Shown: piece after piece, positions 41,501-55,078 of the stretch
Position numbering within the stretch: the stretch's first letter is position 1
Layout of the letters: each line of letters starts with the position of its first letter
NCBI GenBank assembly: GCA_022605425.2
Contig: JAKIMF020000011.1
Coordinates: 1 to 64,000, forward strand
DNA from: Hamiltosporidium tvaerminnensis
Lineage: Eukaryota > Microsporidia > Dubosqiidae
Length of the DNA stretch: 64,000 nt
Reading direction: 5' to 3'
Program-made: the position numbers and the translations under genes
The notes under the pieces: model-generated
The model's input: the letters and a program-made list of their open reading frames with translations, nothing else
What the model was told of the DNA's origin: nothing
Database searches by the model: none

Positions 41501-41600
41501 TAATATTAAAACCCTTATAATTTCTTGCTTTACCACTAACACCTTGTTGTTTACACCCCCAATCAATACTACCCTTATAACTTACACCCTTTAATTGTTT

Positions 41601-42038
41601 TCCTAAATTTATTTCCTTTAAATCCCTTCTTGTCTTATTATCTCTAAAATCAATGATAAGCAGATACTTTTTTTAAATAAATAGATTATAAAGTATGATT
41701 GCTTAAAAACACTAAGTCTTCATTTGAAATACTTTGTTACAATTAATTTTAAATACAATTCATTTTTGATATTTAAATTATATATGATAGCGTTCTTCGT
41801 ATATATGCTTTACTGAATAGTAATTACATATATCTTCATTTTAAAATAATAAATTCTAGTATATTATTTATAGATTTGCTAATATTTATTGATTTTAGGA
41901 AAACTATTTTTCTAAAAATAATAAATAGTTTGTAAGAGAAGTGGAATTCTCAGTACTTTTGTTTTGTACATTATAATTATTTAAATAAATTCAATTACGT
42001 TAATTATATCTAATTCTTTATTTTATTTTTTCTATGAG
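41601..42038. other. AT-rich spacer between box array and GC-rich module
   Basis: No boxes, satellite cores or open frames recognised. Confidence 0.4.
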
Positions 42039-42738
42039 TGGAGGGAGGATAACCACATAAAAAACTTTCTGCTTGGCAATGAGTGTGTGAAACTGGTGTG
42101 AGATCATTGTTTGGATTTTTGGTGGTAATACACCACACTACATCTTTGGTTGTTCCATGGGAGTTGTTATGAGGAGGGGAGGTCTAAGAGATGGAGAAAC
42201 TTTTTCTACAAATTTATTTGTAGTTTTTTATGTAACCAGATTGCAGACCGCAGCTGAACATGTAGGTAATTGCCATGTAAAAGCATGGAAACCTAGCCTT
42301 GCTCACTCGTGTTAGAAGACTTAGCGCCTGGGAGATACAAAACAAAAAACCATATAAAGCCAGGAAAGCTAAGTAGCAGGTTATACCTGTTGGTATGACA
42401 TTGCACTGTCTAGGTGGACCCCATGTAAATCTCTGAAATATATCTTAGCTAGAAGTTTATTGGGTTCAGAAAGTGTAGAGTAAGTGGGAATGCTGCATAG
42501 TCTTGGGGGAGCCCAGGGGGGGCTTCGGCCTTCGATCACACTCCATGCAACGGACATTAACGAACTTCGGGCAACTGCCTCGCCTAGTAATTAGGTTCTA
42601 CACACCTGGTAGATGAAAGGCTTTGGGACGTAGGTATCGCAGGGGTTACCGATGGAGTGTTGGGGTAGCAGTTATTTATGTTAAACCTAGAACTGCGTTA
42701 ATGTCATGAAAACAAATATAACACTTGCCACTGTTTTA
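42039..42738 (+). repeat. GC-rich ~700-bp module, best preserved copy
   Basis: This is the most GC-rich part of the window (by eye around 40% against ~20% around it). It begins gtggagggaggataaccac and ends aacacttgccactgtttt followed by aataaag. It contains a strong potential stem around gggggagcccagggg / gcttcggcc near 42505-42530, and ttggtatgacattg at 42390. Stops occur in all six frames, so it is not an ORF. Candidates are a structured non-coding RNA, a SINE-like element, or the untranslated end of a LINE. The aataaa at the end could be a polyadenylation signal. The ggttctacacacc stretch near 42592 is only loosely like a Pol III B box. Three more decayed copies lie at 6352, 19495 and 31490. 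Confidence 0.75.
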
Positions 42739-45700
42739 ATAAAGATGTGATACTTTTAAATAAAGTTTTTAAATATTATTTTTTCTATTACATTTTCATT
42801 TTATTTTAAATCACTTATATGTAATTTTAATTTTATTCGGTTTTTAAAGCTAAGAATTTATTATAAAAAATCATTTAAAGATTTGTTAATCTCAATCAAC
42901 AATATATAAAAAGAAAAGTGAATATTATATATCTCAAGTTCTTAAATTTGATTTTTTATTTGTAAAACAGAAAAAAATAAAGATTTGAAAAAAATAAATT
43001 AAAAGCTTTTTTATGTTAATATGACGTTATTCTTTATTTAATAAGTTGTAATAATTGTTTAAGTTCATATAAGTAAGTATTATCTAAATATTAAGCATTT
43101 TAACAAATTGAGAGATTATTCAGGATAGTGTATATTAAAAAATTATATAAATCAGATCTCTAAATCAAATAAAGAGATTAAGTCCAATACTAACGATCAA
43201 TAATAATTTTTAAAATGAAATTTGTTAAAGGCTGAATGACATACAAAAAAATTATTTCTTCAATTTTCTTTAGTATATATTAGTGATAAGGCTTTTATTA
43301 ACAATGAAAAATTTAAATTCATTAAAAAGCAACTCATTGTTAATTTGAATAAATAAAATGTCGATTGAATAATTTAAAAAAAAATAACGAATTTAAAAAT
43401 ATATTAGAAATAACAAGGTTGAGGCATAAATAAAGCCAAATTATTTAATAAATTAATATATTTTAAAAAAACTTTTAAGTATTTTCACTCAGTTTTTTTC
43501 TTTTAGTATGAAAATGCTGCTTAATTATCCTAAAATTATTTGAATTATTTGAATATTTTATGAGCAATTTTAATTCTTAAATATAATTTCTAAATATTTT
43601 TTTGACTTTTTATAAGAAAGAAAAGTAGTTTTATATATTTTAAAATACTTTTTTTACTTTTAGATGTTTTACATTCTATTTATATTTATATATTCATTAC
43701 TAGGTTGAAATTCCTGTAAAAGGTTATAATAATACATTCTTCTTCATATAGATCGTTATATATTACCTTGTTTGGTTTAAAAATAGAATTAATTGTGATA
43801 TTTATTCTTGAATTCAAATCATAAATAAAAAACTAATTTAAATATAAAATTTTATGAAATAAAAGAAGTTTATTAGAATTTATCTTTTTCTCGGGTGATT
43901 TAATAATTTAAAATTTTTCTATAAGATTCGTGATAACTACTTCTATATTTGCGAGCTTTTTTAATATTGAATAGTAAATTCTTTAGTTAAGAAACTGATT
44001 TAATTTTTTAAAGCTTTATTATTCGTTAAATCTCTTTCCAATAATTTATCTAATATATATCTAAACTTTTTCATTTAAATGGATAAACTTATATTTGTTA
44101 ACTATCAAAAAAATTCTTTACGATACTAAAATTTGTATAACATAATTTAAAGCATTATTTTAAATGTATTTGAAATGGAATATATGTCTTTCTTTATTTT
44201 GTTATACTAGCAAAATTCAATAATATAAAAAATAAACTGAAACTATTTTTTTTAGTTGTAGACTAAAAAGCTATGCTTTTAGAAGTTATGAAAATTAGTA
44301 AACCCACCATAAAAAGTAATAGTAACTGTAAAAAATAATTTAATTAACAATATTTCTTGTATCTAATCTAGTTCGATATACAGAAATTTGTATTTCAAAT
44401 CATTTTAGTTAAATTTTTTAAACTAGAATTGCATACAATTTATAATGTAAAAACTGCTTTTTATTATAAATTTATGTATCTCAGAACGATATACCGATCT
44501 AATATAGAAATAAAGGTAAGATTTTCTGTTTTATGTAAATTAATTCATATAATAATATATTATTGGATAACTGAATGATTTATTGTATCACTGAAATCTT
44601 TTTGATAATTCTTGAATTTAAAGATATAATTTATCCGTTTATTTAAAATTTAGAATTATGAGGCAATAAATCTTTTTATTTTGCACAAAAAAATATTCTA
44701 ATTGTATATGTTGAAAAATTATGTTCAACTTAATTTTTTTAGTAAAGAATAGATTGTTTCATAATATTTAATTAGTTGCTCAAATTTATTTACAGTAAAT
44801 TAATTATCATTAAGGAAATGTTATTATCTTGATATATCAAATTTTTAATTTAGAATTTGTTTTTACCAAAGAAAATGTGCATTCAGTTCTTATATTCTAT
44901 GAAAAAAGCTTTTTTAAATGAATTCTTAGTATAATGAAATTCTTAAACCTGTTTTCAAGTATAATAAAGTTATTTCAAATTTATTTTCTTTACTATGATA
45001 AAATCTTGATTCTTACATAAATCTAGATCAATAAGTTAATCTACTATTTTTGTTTAGTAATTTCTTTTTGGGTTATTTTTACTGATGTTACAAGGAATAT
45101 TTTTTTTCAGAACCTTGATGCAATTTTTTGATATTTATATGTAAACGTTTGTTCTAATAAGCTTTAAACGTAAATTTATTCATTTAAACTATAATTTATG
45201 TTTTAGATGCGTATAACTCTGAATTCTACTAAAAAAAAGTAATTTTTTTTATGGCCAAATCCCCTGATAAAAATTTAAAAATAATTAAATCCTAATTTTG
45301 CTGACTAATAGTTATCTCAGAAAAATATAAAACTATGCTAATCGAGATAAAATTATTTTTAAACGAAATTTAAATTTATGGAAATTATTTTAAAATAACT
45401 CGGATTTTATTGTGTCTGAAAATACTATTTGTAAACTATAATAAAGTAAATATTTTTTAGAATTAAAAACAATGCTGAATTAAGCCTATATATTAAATAC
45501 TGTGTTAAATATTCGTTTTAAACACTGTTATAGTGCGAAAAGGGTGAATCGCAGTGGGTCCTTAAAATAGTAAGTCAGAATCTAAAATTTTTGGCTTTAT
45601 GCTTAGATTTCCATTTAAAGTGGAATTCAAAAACTTACAATACGAAAAAAAATAAAATATTTCTTTTTAAATGGCAAAATAGGATTCCTGTATTTAAAAT

Positions 45701-47199
45701 AAACATCATTGTTCTGGTACTGTATCAGAAGACTAAAATATGTTTAAAATCTTTTTCAAAATAATTTGGTTTTAGAAATTCAAATTTAAAAATAAGATCT
45801 ATTATAGTTACATATTTTGGTTGCTTTTAATTTTATCTTATTACATTTTTCTATATATTTTTGATTTTATTGTTTCAACTAAAGTAAAATATTTAAATTA
45901 ATTTATATAAGTGAAATTTACACTCTAAACTTTTTACACTGTCCTTTTTATAAGATCTCAAGTATAATAGTTCAAAAAATTAAATTTAGCATTCGAAAAT
46001 TATTTAACGCAATAGTCCGAATTTGTTTTACATTTTAACCTGCTATTATTTGATCTTGTCGAGATAAAAAATAATAATTAAAATATGGCTGAGGACCATA
46101 TTAGAAATTTTCTTGATATGTTTTTAGCATATTTTTTTTTTAGATGAACATAGTAATTTATTATCGTGTTAGAAATAATATATAAAATTGGCTTTTTATC
46201 ATTTTTTTACTTTAGAAAATGTGTGCTACATTCTATGTTCTGATTATATGGATTTTTGTATAATACATTGATATTAAGTGTTAATTCACACCTGGCTTTA
46301 ATAAAATCAATATTGAATATAGGTATTAAATTCACGAGTAAATTGGAGCTTCGTTATTTATATATAGACGTTTTGAGCATTTTTTATTTTAAGGGTCTGC
46401 GAGGTAAATGCAACACTAAACTGTTGTCTTGTAAAGAATATTGAGTTTAACCATTGGGGCTTATTTCTTTTACTTTTATTATTTATACTTTTTTTAATCT
46501 AAATGACCTATAGATGTTTTTAAAAGAGATAATACAAAATAAATGATATCCACATTACATATATACTTAATGATCCGGAAAATTTAAACTAATCAATGGT
46601 AATAATATTTAACCTCCTTAATTTAAATACAACAAACATGAAAGTATACTTCGATTGAAAATAAGCAGGGAAATAGAATTTAAAATACGGATTTAAGGAA
46701 ACAGATAGTAGTATGAAGAAAACAATAAAAGTTACATTAATTGGCATGGATTATATTTGAAATAAATAAATTAAGTCATTTCACGTTGCTTTATTTTATA
46801 TAATTATTTTTAATTTCGTCTACATTTCATACATTATTATTCTTTGTTTCAAATATTGACTTTTCCTATGTTTTTTTTCTATTTGCGTAGTTTTATTTTG
46901 TTACATTTTAAATAGCTCTTTAATTCAGTACAAAGAGACTTTTATCCTTAGATAGTTAGTTTTCTATTCATATATTTTATTGTTTCATATTATTTCTAAT
47001 TAACTAGAATCGTTATAATTTAGATATTTTTGCAGTATATTTTCTAATCATTTATTCTTTTTCCTTATTCTTTAAGAAATATTTTAAAGTTTATTAAGAA
47101 GAGTCAATAAAATAATCAAGTAATATTAGAAGTGCATAAAAGCATTCTAAATGTTCTTTATATTATCTTATTCCAAAGTTAGGAATTAAAATCATTTAT
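42739..47199. other. AT-rich stretch between module and satellite array 2
   Basis: No satellite cores, AACACCC boxes or unit landmarks were found. The plus-strand open frame at 46256-46444 has no motif. Small GC-richer spots at 45540-45620 and 46385-46420 are unexplained. Confidence 0.4.
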
Positions 47200-50100
47200 A
47201 TTTTATGTAAATTTTTTAGCTAATTTTTTTCTTTCATACAATAATTTTTTTATATAGTGTATTTAGAAATTTAAAATTTTGAAAATCGAATTCAAAAAAA
47301 TATATGAATTATTATTTGAAATATATAGAATGGATATAAAAGATCTTGTATTAGTTTGTTCGATTTTGTAAATATTAAAATTTATCGCCGTTTTGTGCTA
47401 ATTTTTGTTACCTATTTTTTTCGATTTGTTTATGTATATTTGTATTGAAGGCTTTAAAACTAAGAAAAAGTTAAGCTTATAAGAAATAGAATTTAATATT
47501 TAAAAAATCACGAGAATAGTACATAAATGTTTATAATAATATAATTGGTGATGTTTAATATTCCATTTAGCCATGTTTCCGGCATATTTTTTATTTTATG
47601 TTTTCGGTTTTTTTATATAGTTTGGTATATAGGTATAGACATTCTAAAATTATTTTATAATGATTTTAAAATATATAAGTTTTAGTAGATAAAAATCAAT
47701 AAAAATCTCTTGGACGGAGAATATAATTTCTTTTTATAGTCTATATTAAAAGTTTAATATGTTTTGGATTTTTTTTAACCTATTTTTTTAAATTTTGTTT
47801 TATATATTATGTATATAGTGTATGAAACAATTTGGAAAAATGTAAAAATAATTCAAACATAGTTAGATCTTAAGGTTGTAAATACATTATAATAGAATAG
47901 ATATGTGAAAATAAATATAATATTTTTTTATATAGTATATCTTTATATTTTAAGAAATTTTTTTCTATTTAACTTTTTTAGATTTGGTCGATCATCTATG
48001 TATAGTCGAATAGAAGTTATAAAATTATTAAAAAATCGAGCTATAAAAATATAAGATTACATATTTAGAAATTATTGTAAATTGAGTGAATGGTCTTATA
48101 ATAATTAAATAATGATGTTTACTATTTAATTTGGTCATTTTTATAAATTTTGTCATTTAATTTTTTCACTGTATTTTTTTGAAATCTTTTGTTCATAGTG
48201 TATGAAACGACTGGAAATCGGAAACAAATTGGTTCAAAAATATACAATTTAATAATTGAAAATCCCATATCTAAACGCTTTAAATTATCTAAATGTGAAA
48301 ATTAATTTACTTAAATAAATTTCTTAATGTTCGGTGTTATTTATGTACATTTTTTTTCGATTTTATTCAAAGCTAGTGTCCGCCTTGAGTCGAATTGACA
48401 ATACAAAAATTTTGAAAAAAATAAATTTAGAAAAATATATGTTTTATTGAATAAAAATTGCATAAAGCACTTCGGATATTAGGTAAATAATTTAATTTTG
48501 TAGTTTTAAATAAAATTTTGATTATCTTCGATGTCATTTTTTCCTACCTAATTTTTTGAATTTTGTTTAATATATTTTATATATAGTATATGAAACGCTT
48601 TAGAAATCTTGCAGAACTTGGACTCGAAAGATATAAGATCTAATACTTTAAAATTGTTGTAAATACATCAGATAGGTTTTTAACAATATTTCATGCCTTT
48701 TTATAATTAAATCTAGCTATGTTTTATCAAGTTTTTATTACCTAATTTTTTACGATTTTATTCGATATATTTGCTGTATACAGTTATGAAGCAATAAAAA
48801 AAATTTTAAAAAATATATTCGATTAAATACTTAAGAATTTATTAAAATAATTCGAATCTGTTATTAATAATGAAATAAGATTGTTTAAAATGGAATTTAT
48901 TCATAATTATGCGGATTTTTATTACCTAATTTTTTTTAAAGTGGTTCAAATATTTTTCTACAGTAGTATTAAACACTCGGTAATTTAATAAAAAAACAAA
49001 TGAAATATATAATATTAAATGGTTAATAATCACCTAAAATGGCTTAAAAATTCTTAAAATAGCTTAAAAAGATTGTTTAATATGAAATTATGTGTTTTTA
49101 GTGTAAGTTTTTTTAACTAATTTTTAGTAATTTTTCGATATAATTTCTATATGGTCGTATTGACGATTCGAGATGATGAAAATATCAGTAAAAAAGAAAA
49201 TCTTGAATGATTAAAATTCTCTGAAAATTATACAGAACTTCTTATAATGATCTAATATAATTATATTTTACGAAAGATTTAGGAAAGTTTCTGTGTAATT
49301 CCATTTTCCAAATTTTCATATTTTTTTTCGATAATATTTTCTATATACTGTAGGAAACGATTTTAAATTAGAAAAAAATATTCAGAAAAAAACATTAGTT
49401 ATAATCTCAGAGAACCATATAATAAATGTTCTTAAGATATCATTAATTTTATGTTTCTGTTAAATTTTCTAATATTCTATGTAACTTTTAGACTGAATTT
49501 TTTAAATTCATTTGTTATATTTATATATACTATATTCAATTATTCGAAGTTATCACAAATTCAAAATATAAAAATAATTATGTTTATTTAAATAAGAATT
49601 ATTCGAAAAACTACCAGGTAGATTCTTAACCTAATATATTTATTCTTAAATTTGTATTTGATTTACCTATATTTTTTATATTTTTTAATTTTGTTAGATT
49701 AGTTTCAATATAGTTGTATAAACCATTGCAAGATTCTAAAAATAAACTAAAAAAATATATGATTTATTACCTAAAGAATGTAAAAACATTCCATATGGAT
49801 TTATAAAGTTCCGAATGAGATAATAAAAAATTTGGTCAATTTATTAATTTTTTTGATTTACTTAATCAGTTTTCGTACAGTCGTATATACGATTTAAAAA
49901 ATATAAAAAAGCTGTTCTTAAAAAATAAACGCTTCAATGCATAGGAATCTATAAAAATACATCAAGTGTGATTTTAATAATTTTATTTTTATGTTTACTA
50001 TAAAATATAGCAGTTTTTCTTATAAATTTTTATTACTTATTTTTGCAATGTTGCTTAGTATATCTTTTATATGTGTATGAAGAAATTTAACAATTATGAA

Positions 50101-51570
50101 AAATTCAAGTTGCCCAAATAAACCATAAAATAATTATAACGCTCTAAATATTTTAAAAAAATACGTCTATATACTTAGATTATGCTTTATGATAATATTA
50201 AGTCATTTTGTGTGTTTGTTTCAATTTTCAATTTTTTTGAATTTTTTAGGCATATATACCTATAAATATGTCGCGTTTGAAAATTGAAAAAACATCAACG
50301 AAAAAATACATATTCAATGCACGAATTTTAATTAATTTATAGAGGAGTCTTACAGTACTCTAAAAGGTTGCTTCTGAATAAGCTCTGATGTTCTGAAAGT
50401 AAATTTCTAAATTAATTTTTTCGAATTTGTCAAACTACATATTATATTTTGTATGAAGTAATTTAAAAAAAGGTGAAAATCTTCGTTAAAAAAATTTAAG
50501 AATTATATTACGAAAATATCGCAACTATCAAATTATGTATAGTGTAACAGAATATTTTTCTTTAATTTAAATTTATAGTATATCTTTCTATTAAATTCGA
50601 ATGAATTGATTTTTTTCGATTTGTTTTATGTATAGTCGTTAGAATGATATGAAAAATGGAAAAAAATATAATTAAAAAAAATAGATGTTTCGTTGAATAA
50701 AAATTGGTATAGATAATCAGATGTTTAGATAAAAATTTTATTTATAGTTGAGAATAAATTTAATCTTTTTTCTTAACTTTTTTTATTGCTTGATTTTTTC
50801 TATTTTGTTTAATAGAGTTACATGTATCAGAATTGAAGATTTTAAAATTTTTAAAATACTTTGTAAGAAAGAAATACTATTTAATGCTCTGAAATTGATA
50901 CAAATTCTACTAATATGCTTATAAAATATGACTGTTTATTTTGTATAAAATTTGGTTATGCAATCTTCATTACAATTTTTTTTGATTTTTTTCGTGATAT
51001 ATTTGTATATAGTATATGAAACAAATAGAGAATTATCGATGACAAAATAAAATTTTTAAATAGTCAAAAAACAGCAAAAATACAAGAAATTATCTAATAA
51101 GGAAACAATATTGAGGTTGTTAATAAACTTTTCCCGTTTTTAAGAACATTTTTTCACAATATTTTTTTTCATTTCGATCAACCTATCTCGTATATAGTGT
51201 GTAGGCTATTCCAAAATTTTTGAAAATATTTTACAAGATATATGTTTTAATACCGAAAATTACTTTGAATATAATGAATAATTGTTTAATAATTAGATAT
51301 TGTATGTATAATGAAATTTCTTGGTGCATTTTGTAAATTTCTGTACTCCAAAATTATCGAATTTAGTCGATATAGTTACTTATAGTCGTATTGAAGATTC
51401 TAAAATATGAAAAGCAAATCTAAAAACAAGTAAGATTATATACATGAAAAATAACCAGAAATCTTTATAATTATCAAATGTGGTTTCTTTTAATTAAATC
51501 TGCCATTTTTGCTTTCAATTTTTATACTTGTTTATTTTTTAAATTTTATTTAGATTCGTTTCCTTTTTAA
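47200..51570 (+). repeat. Diverged ~190-bp satellite array 2 (~23 monomers)
   Basis: Same satellite and orientation as array 1. Cores lie near 47230, 47430, 47610, 47800, 47985, 48175, 48370, 48570, 48760, 48945, 49130, 49330, 49510, 49700, 49860, 50055, 50245, 50430, 50615, 50800, 50990, 51175 and 51365. The marker atgaaac is at 47822, 48202, 48590 and 51016; the first separations are 380 and 388, i.e. two monomers. Type A (atgaaac) and type B (gtcgtattgacgattc and variants) cores are mixed, often alternating. It ends where the T-rich lead-in of repeat unit copy 4 begins. No AACACCC boxes adjoin this array. Confidence 0.8.
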
Positions 51571-51974
51571 GTTTTTTAACTGGAATATTTTATGTTTATG
51601 TAATTATTTTTCTGCTTTTACTACATTTAAAATTTCTTGTTGTATATACTTGTTTTACTTAAATTAATTTTGCTTAACCTTAATCTACTTTTTAAATGTG
51701 GTTACATTTTTTTAGATCATTCTTTTGTTATTCATTTTCTAAGTTAAATGCTCCCTTATGTAAGCAGTTTTTACAAACAAAACTGTTCTAGCTCTTATAA
51801 TGGTGAAGTTTATAAATAAAGTACTATTTTTTCCATTATAAAGTATTATGTTATTATATTTTTTATGGAATTTTTGTTAATTTTATGTCAATTTATATTC
51901 ATTTATCTAAAAATTCGTTTAATCATATCAATAGGATACATTAGAATATATAGTTAAGTAATTTCTCTTTTTAT
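51571..51974. other. T-rich lead-in to unit copy 4
   Basis: T-rich plus strand like that before unit copies 1-3, with a gtaagcagtttttac segment also seen in similar form (acaagcagttttt) near 2350. It is probably the left part of the unit. Confidence 0.4.
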
Positions 51975-54010
51975 ATGATTTTAAGGGGTAACCTTAATAA
52001 GCTTATAAAATTTACCATAATTAGAAGTTTTTAAGTGTGAGGTATTGGATGTTTTTTTATGTTCATTTATTACATCTAGACTATTAAAACCTTATCTGAG
52101 TATCTTAAAATAAGATTTTTTTTATCTTGGTCACAATACGCTGTGTTTAACTTGAATATGGCCGTATTAAATTTTATGAAATCGTTTGGAAGCTCTCAGT
52201 ATATTGTTAGAAACATTAATCATATATGGGATTTATAGATAACTTTCGATTTCTATATAACCTCATATTATTTACCTTTTATAAAATTGATTGAAATGCC
52301 AGGTATCTATTATAAATGTATTGTTTATGTTACTTAAGAAAAATATAAATCTATTTGAAAGAAGGATGTATATGTGAAAGATATTTTAATATCATGTATA
52401 AAACTTTTAATCGAATTAATGAGAAAATTAATACTATTAATTTTTGTGAAATGGATTAAATTTTTATAGATTTATAAAGAGATTAATTTATTATGTGTAA
52501 TACAATTTATAGGCAGTAGATCTTAATATTTCATTCATCTCAATATATCATAAAAATAAATATTTAGTTTTATAATATATAGCCAGAGTGAACCAACTTA
52601 AATTGTTATATTCATAAATGTATTAAATTTTTTTATAATTTGTAAACTCTTTTTATTATAATTATATACTATCTAACTGCAAAGTGCTAAAGAATTAACT
52701 TTAACTAAATAGGATAGTATACTAAAATGTCTTGAAGTAATAACTTTGTTTTATTTATATTACTTTTATATTAAAACTACATTTTAATGAATGATTTTAA
52801 ACTAATTATTCGTACATTTGAATGCTCTTGAATTATCTACCTAGTTTAAAGGCGAGATTTCTACAACTATGTTTTAAATAGTTCGGATATCTGCTATTTG
52901 AGTTTTTTTGATCTTTAACTTTCACTGTAACAATACGGATTCACACAAAAAAATAATTCAACTAGAAAATAATTTAGATAATATTTGAATTTGTATAAAG
53001 ATAGAAGGAATCATCAATACATAGTTCCATATAAACTTAATTTTATACCACATATTTTAATATATATATTCTTTAAAGAGCTTTACAGCGATGAAAAAAT
53101 CTTCAAAAACGAAGTAATAACTTTACTACTGTGACTTACAAGATTTATACAATTTTGATATCTGAATATATTCATGGGATGATATGTAATGAGAAGATTA
53201 AAAAACATATTATTTCTATGAAATCGGTCGTTTATTATAATTCAACAAATAAAATTTCTATGATTGTGTTTGTTGGTCTAGAGATTATACTATCAAAATT
53301 ACGATTTGTCTACTTAAAATATAAAAAAAAGATAATTGAATATTAAAAGTAAGAACAAAGTAAAATTTAGGAAGTTTCTAATTTGTGGCATCTTTTAAAA
53401 GTGACTTAGGACTATCTTCTTATAAAACTTCTGACACGTCTTCATATATATAAACATTAAACCCAGTGTAGAAGCAAAAGAAACTTGTACCACAATCAAC
53501 TACTATTTTTACCAATACATTTGCAATGAATTATTATTCTTACACAATCTAAACTGATTTGGATTATAGAACGGGAATATGTAAGGTTATTTACATGTAT
53601 TCCTATTATGATTCAAAAGTAGTGCCAAAAAACTCATCCGGTCTTGGTTAAAGTAGGATTTAACTAAACAGCGGGTTCATTGCAATTATAATATATTGGT
53701 AGATAGTCATATCAATAACATTAAATAAAATTACACAAAATCTAAGGCAAAGAGCTTAATTTTGGGACGCAGTTGCCTATTTGAAAAACCCGAGGCTAAG
53801 ATATATCATAAATAAAAAAGGATATAATAATGAGTTGTGGGTTCTAACCTAAACTCTTTAAAAAATAATAACTTTTATTTACTTTGTATCGCAACACGTT
53901 ATCTCTTGTACATTATCTTATCTATTTCTTGTAAACTTGTAAAGAACCTATCTACTCTTTATGATATATGAATGAGCTATTGAGTCTATGATTGAGTTGT
54001 TTTCTTTTTA
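51975..54010 (+). repeat. 4.5-kb repeat unit, copy 4 (short form)
   Basis: Landmarks: agaagtttttaagtgtgagg at 52023, aaacattaatcatat at 52211, ccacaatcaactact at 53490 and aactcatccggtcttgg at 53631. The spacing matches the other copies (landmark 4 to 5: 141-149 bases in all five). It ends with the cgcagttgcctattt and gattgagttg blocks shared with copy 2. A 71-codon plus-strand frame at 53131-53346 is not open in the other copies. No GC-rich module follows. Confidence 0.65.
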
Positions 54011-55078
54011 AATATATATGTATTTCCTATTTACATAGAAATAAATTGTTCGAAAATAATCTTTATAAAAGAATCTAGATTTCTTTTGTTATGTCTATTA
54101 CAATCCAGGTAAAAAAAATTGAAATCCTTGTATGATTATAAAATTTTTAAAAAAATTGCAAAAGTATTAATATTTTATTTCTTAAATCCCAAAAAATTTT
54201 TATTTATACTTTATTAACCTATAAAAACTATTTTGCAAACAAAAATTTAGTATTAACTTATCTATTTTGAAAAAACTCTGGGAGTTTTCTTTTATTTATC
54301 AAACCAAAAATTTAATGTAAAATTTCGACTTGTGTTTTAGGAAAAGTGTTTCTTGTCTTTGAATTATACACCGCAAATTTCATATCAAACATATTATCGG
54401 CTTTAAAACATATATTTCATACAATAATAGTAAAACATTCTTTACTTTATTGCTTACTATTTAATTAGACAATTTGACCAAAAAATTTTAGTTTTTAAAT
54501 ATTTCTCATATCTACCAATTTTTAATTTATTACGTAGTTCTATAAATTATTTTAAATTTAGAAAAGTTATACACGATAAAACGCAAAACAAAAATATGCA
54601 AATAAAAAGTGCCTAAACTATGACTTATCTAAGAACCTGAAATTTTAATTTGTTTTTTTCTAAGCTATTAATTGTTGCATGTAACAGTTTCGTTGTGTTT
54701 ATTACTAACTTGTAGCTATAAATGTGAATTTTCATTATCAGATTTTATAGAAGAATTACACATCCTGATAAAATCGATTTTGTTGTAAATTAGACCATTT
54801 TGGTATTATTGGTAAAAGAATATTTCAGTTTCTAACTACATTTAAAGTTTTTTACATGTTTTTCTAGCTTTATATATATAGTTTCATTCTATGCTTTTAT
54901 ATATAACTAAATTTAATTAAAGCTATTCTCTCCATGCGATATCCTTTATAGATTTACTCGTCTCATAATATATTGTTTAAAAATATTTTTAATTTATAAT
55001 TTTCTAAAAATTCAATTTAGCATTGGATGTTGCCTTTTCCTATTATTTCTTTGTTTCTGCATTGAGCGAAATTAATTT
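54011..55078. other. AT-rich stretch, nothing recognised
   Basis: No repeat landmarks, open frames of note or RNA genes. Confidence 0.4.

Larger units (their letters stand above)
39750..41600 (+). repeat. AACACCC box array (about 45 boxes with diverged spacers)
   Basis: The heptamer AACACCC, usually within TTAACACCCTNTTAT, recurs about 45 times in 1.85 kb, all on the same strand, with a further dozen or so one-base variants (taacacctt, tatcaccc, tactaccct). Left of 40940 the spacers vary in length (about 25-80) and sequence, while the box is kept. The array starts about 40 bases after the last satellite monomer and ends about 440 bases before the GC-rich module. Reverse complement: AGGGTGTT. 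The box is a CACCC-type site of the sort bound by zinc-finger proteins, and it also resembles telomere-like G-strand sequence. Neither role is shown. Confidence 0.85.

Noticed and set aside
39750-41600. CRISPR array (short repeats with differing spacers)
   Set aside because: The repeated box is only 7-15 bases, spacers are not unique (88-bp units are near-identical), spacing is irregular, there are no cas genes, and the setting is eukaryotic.
39750-41600. Interstitial telomere tract
   Set aside because: Boxes are separated by 20-80 bases rather than contiguous, and no perfect tandem telomere hexamer or heptamer is present. A distant origin cannot be excluded but is not supported.
42039-42738. 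GC-rich module as rRNA or tRNA-related sequence
   Set aside because: No universally conserved rRNA motif was found, and no cloverleaf or clear A/B box pair was seen. Four dispersed decayed copies fit a repeat better.
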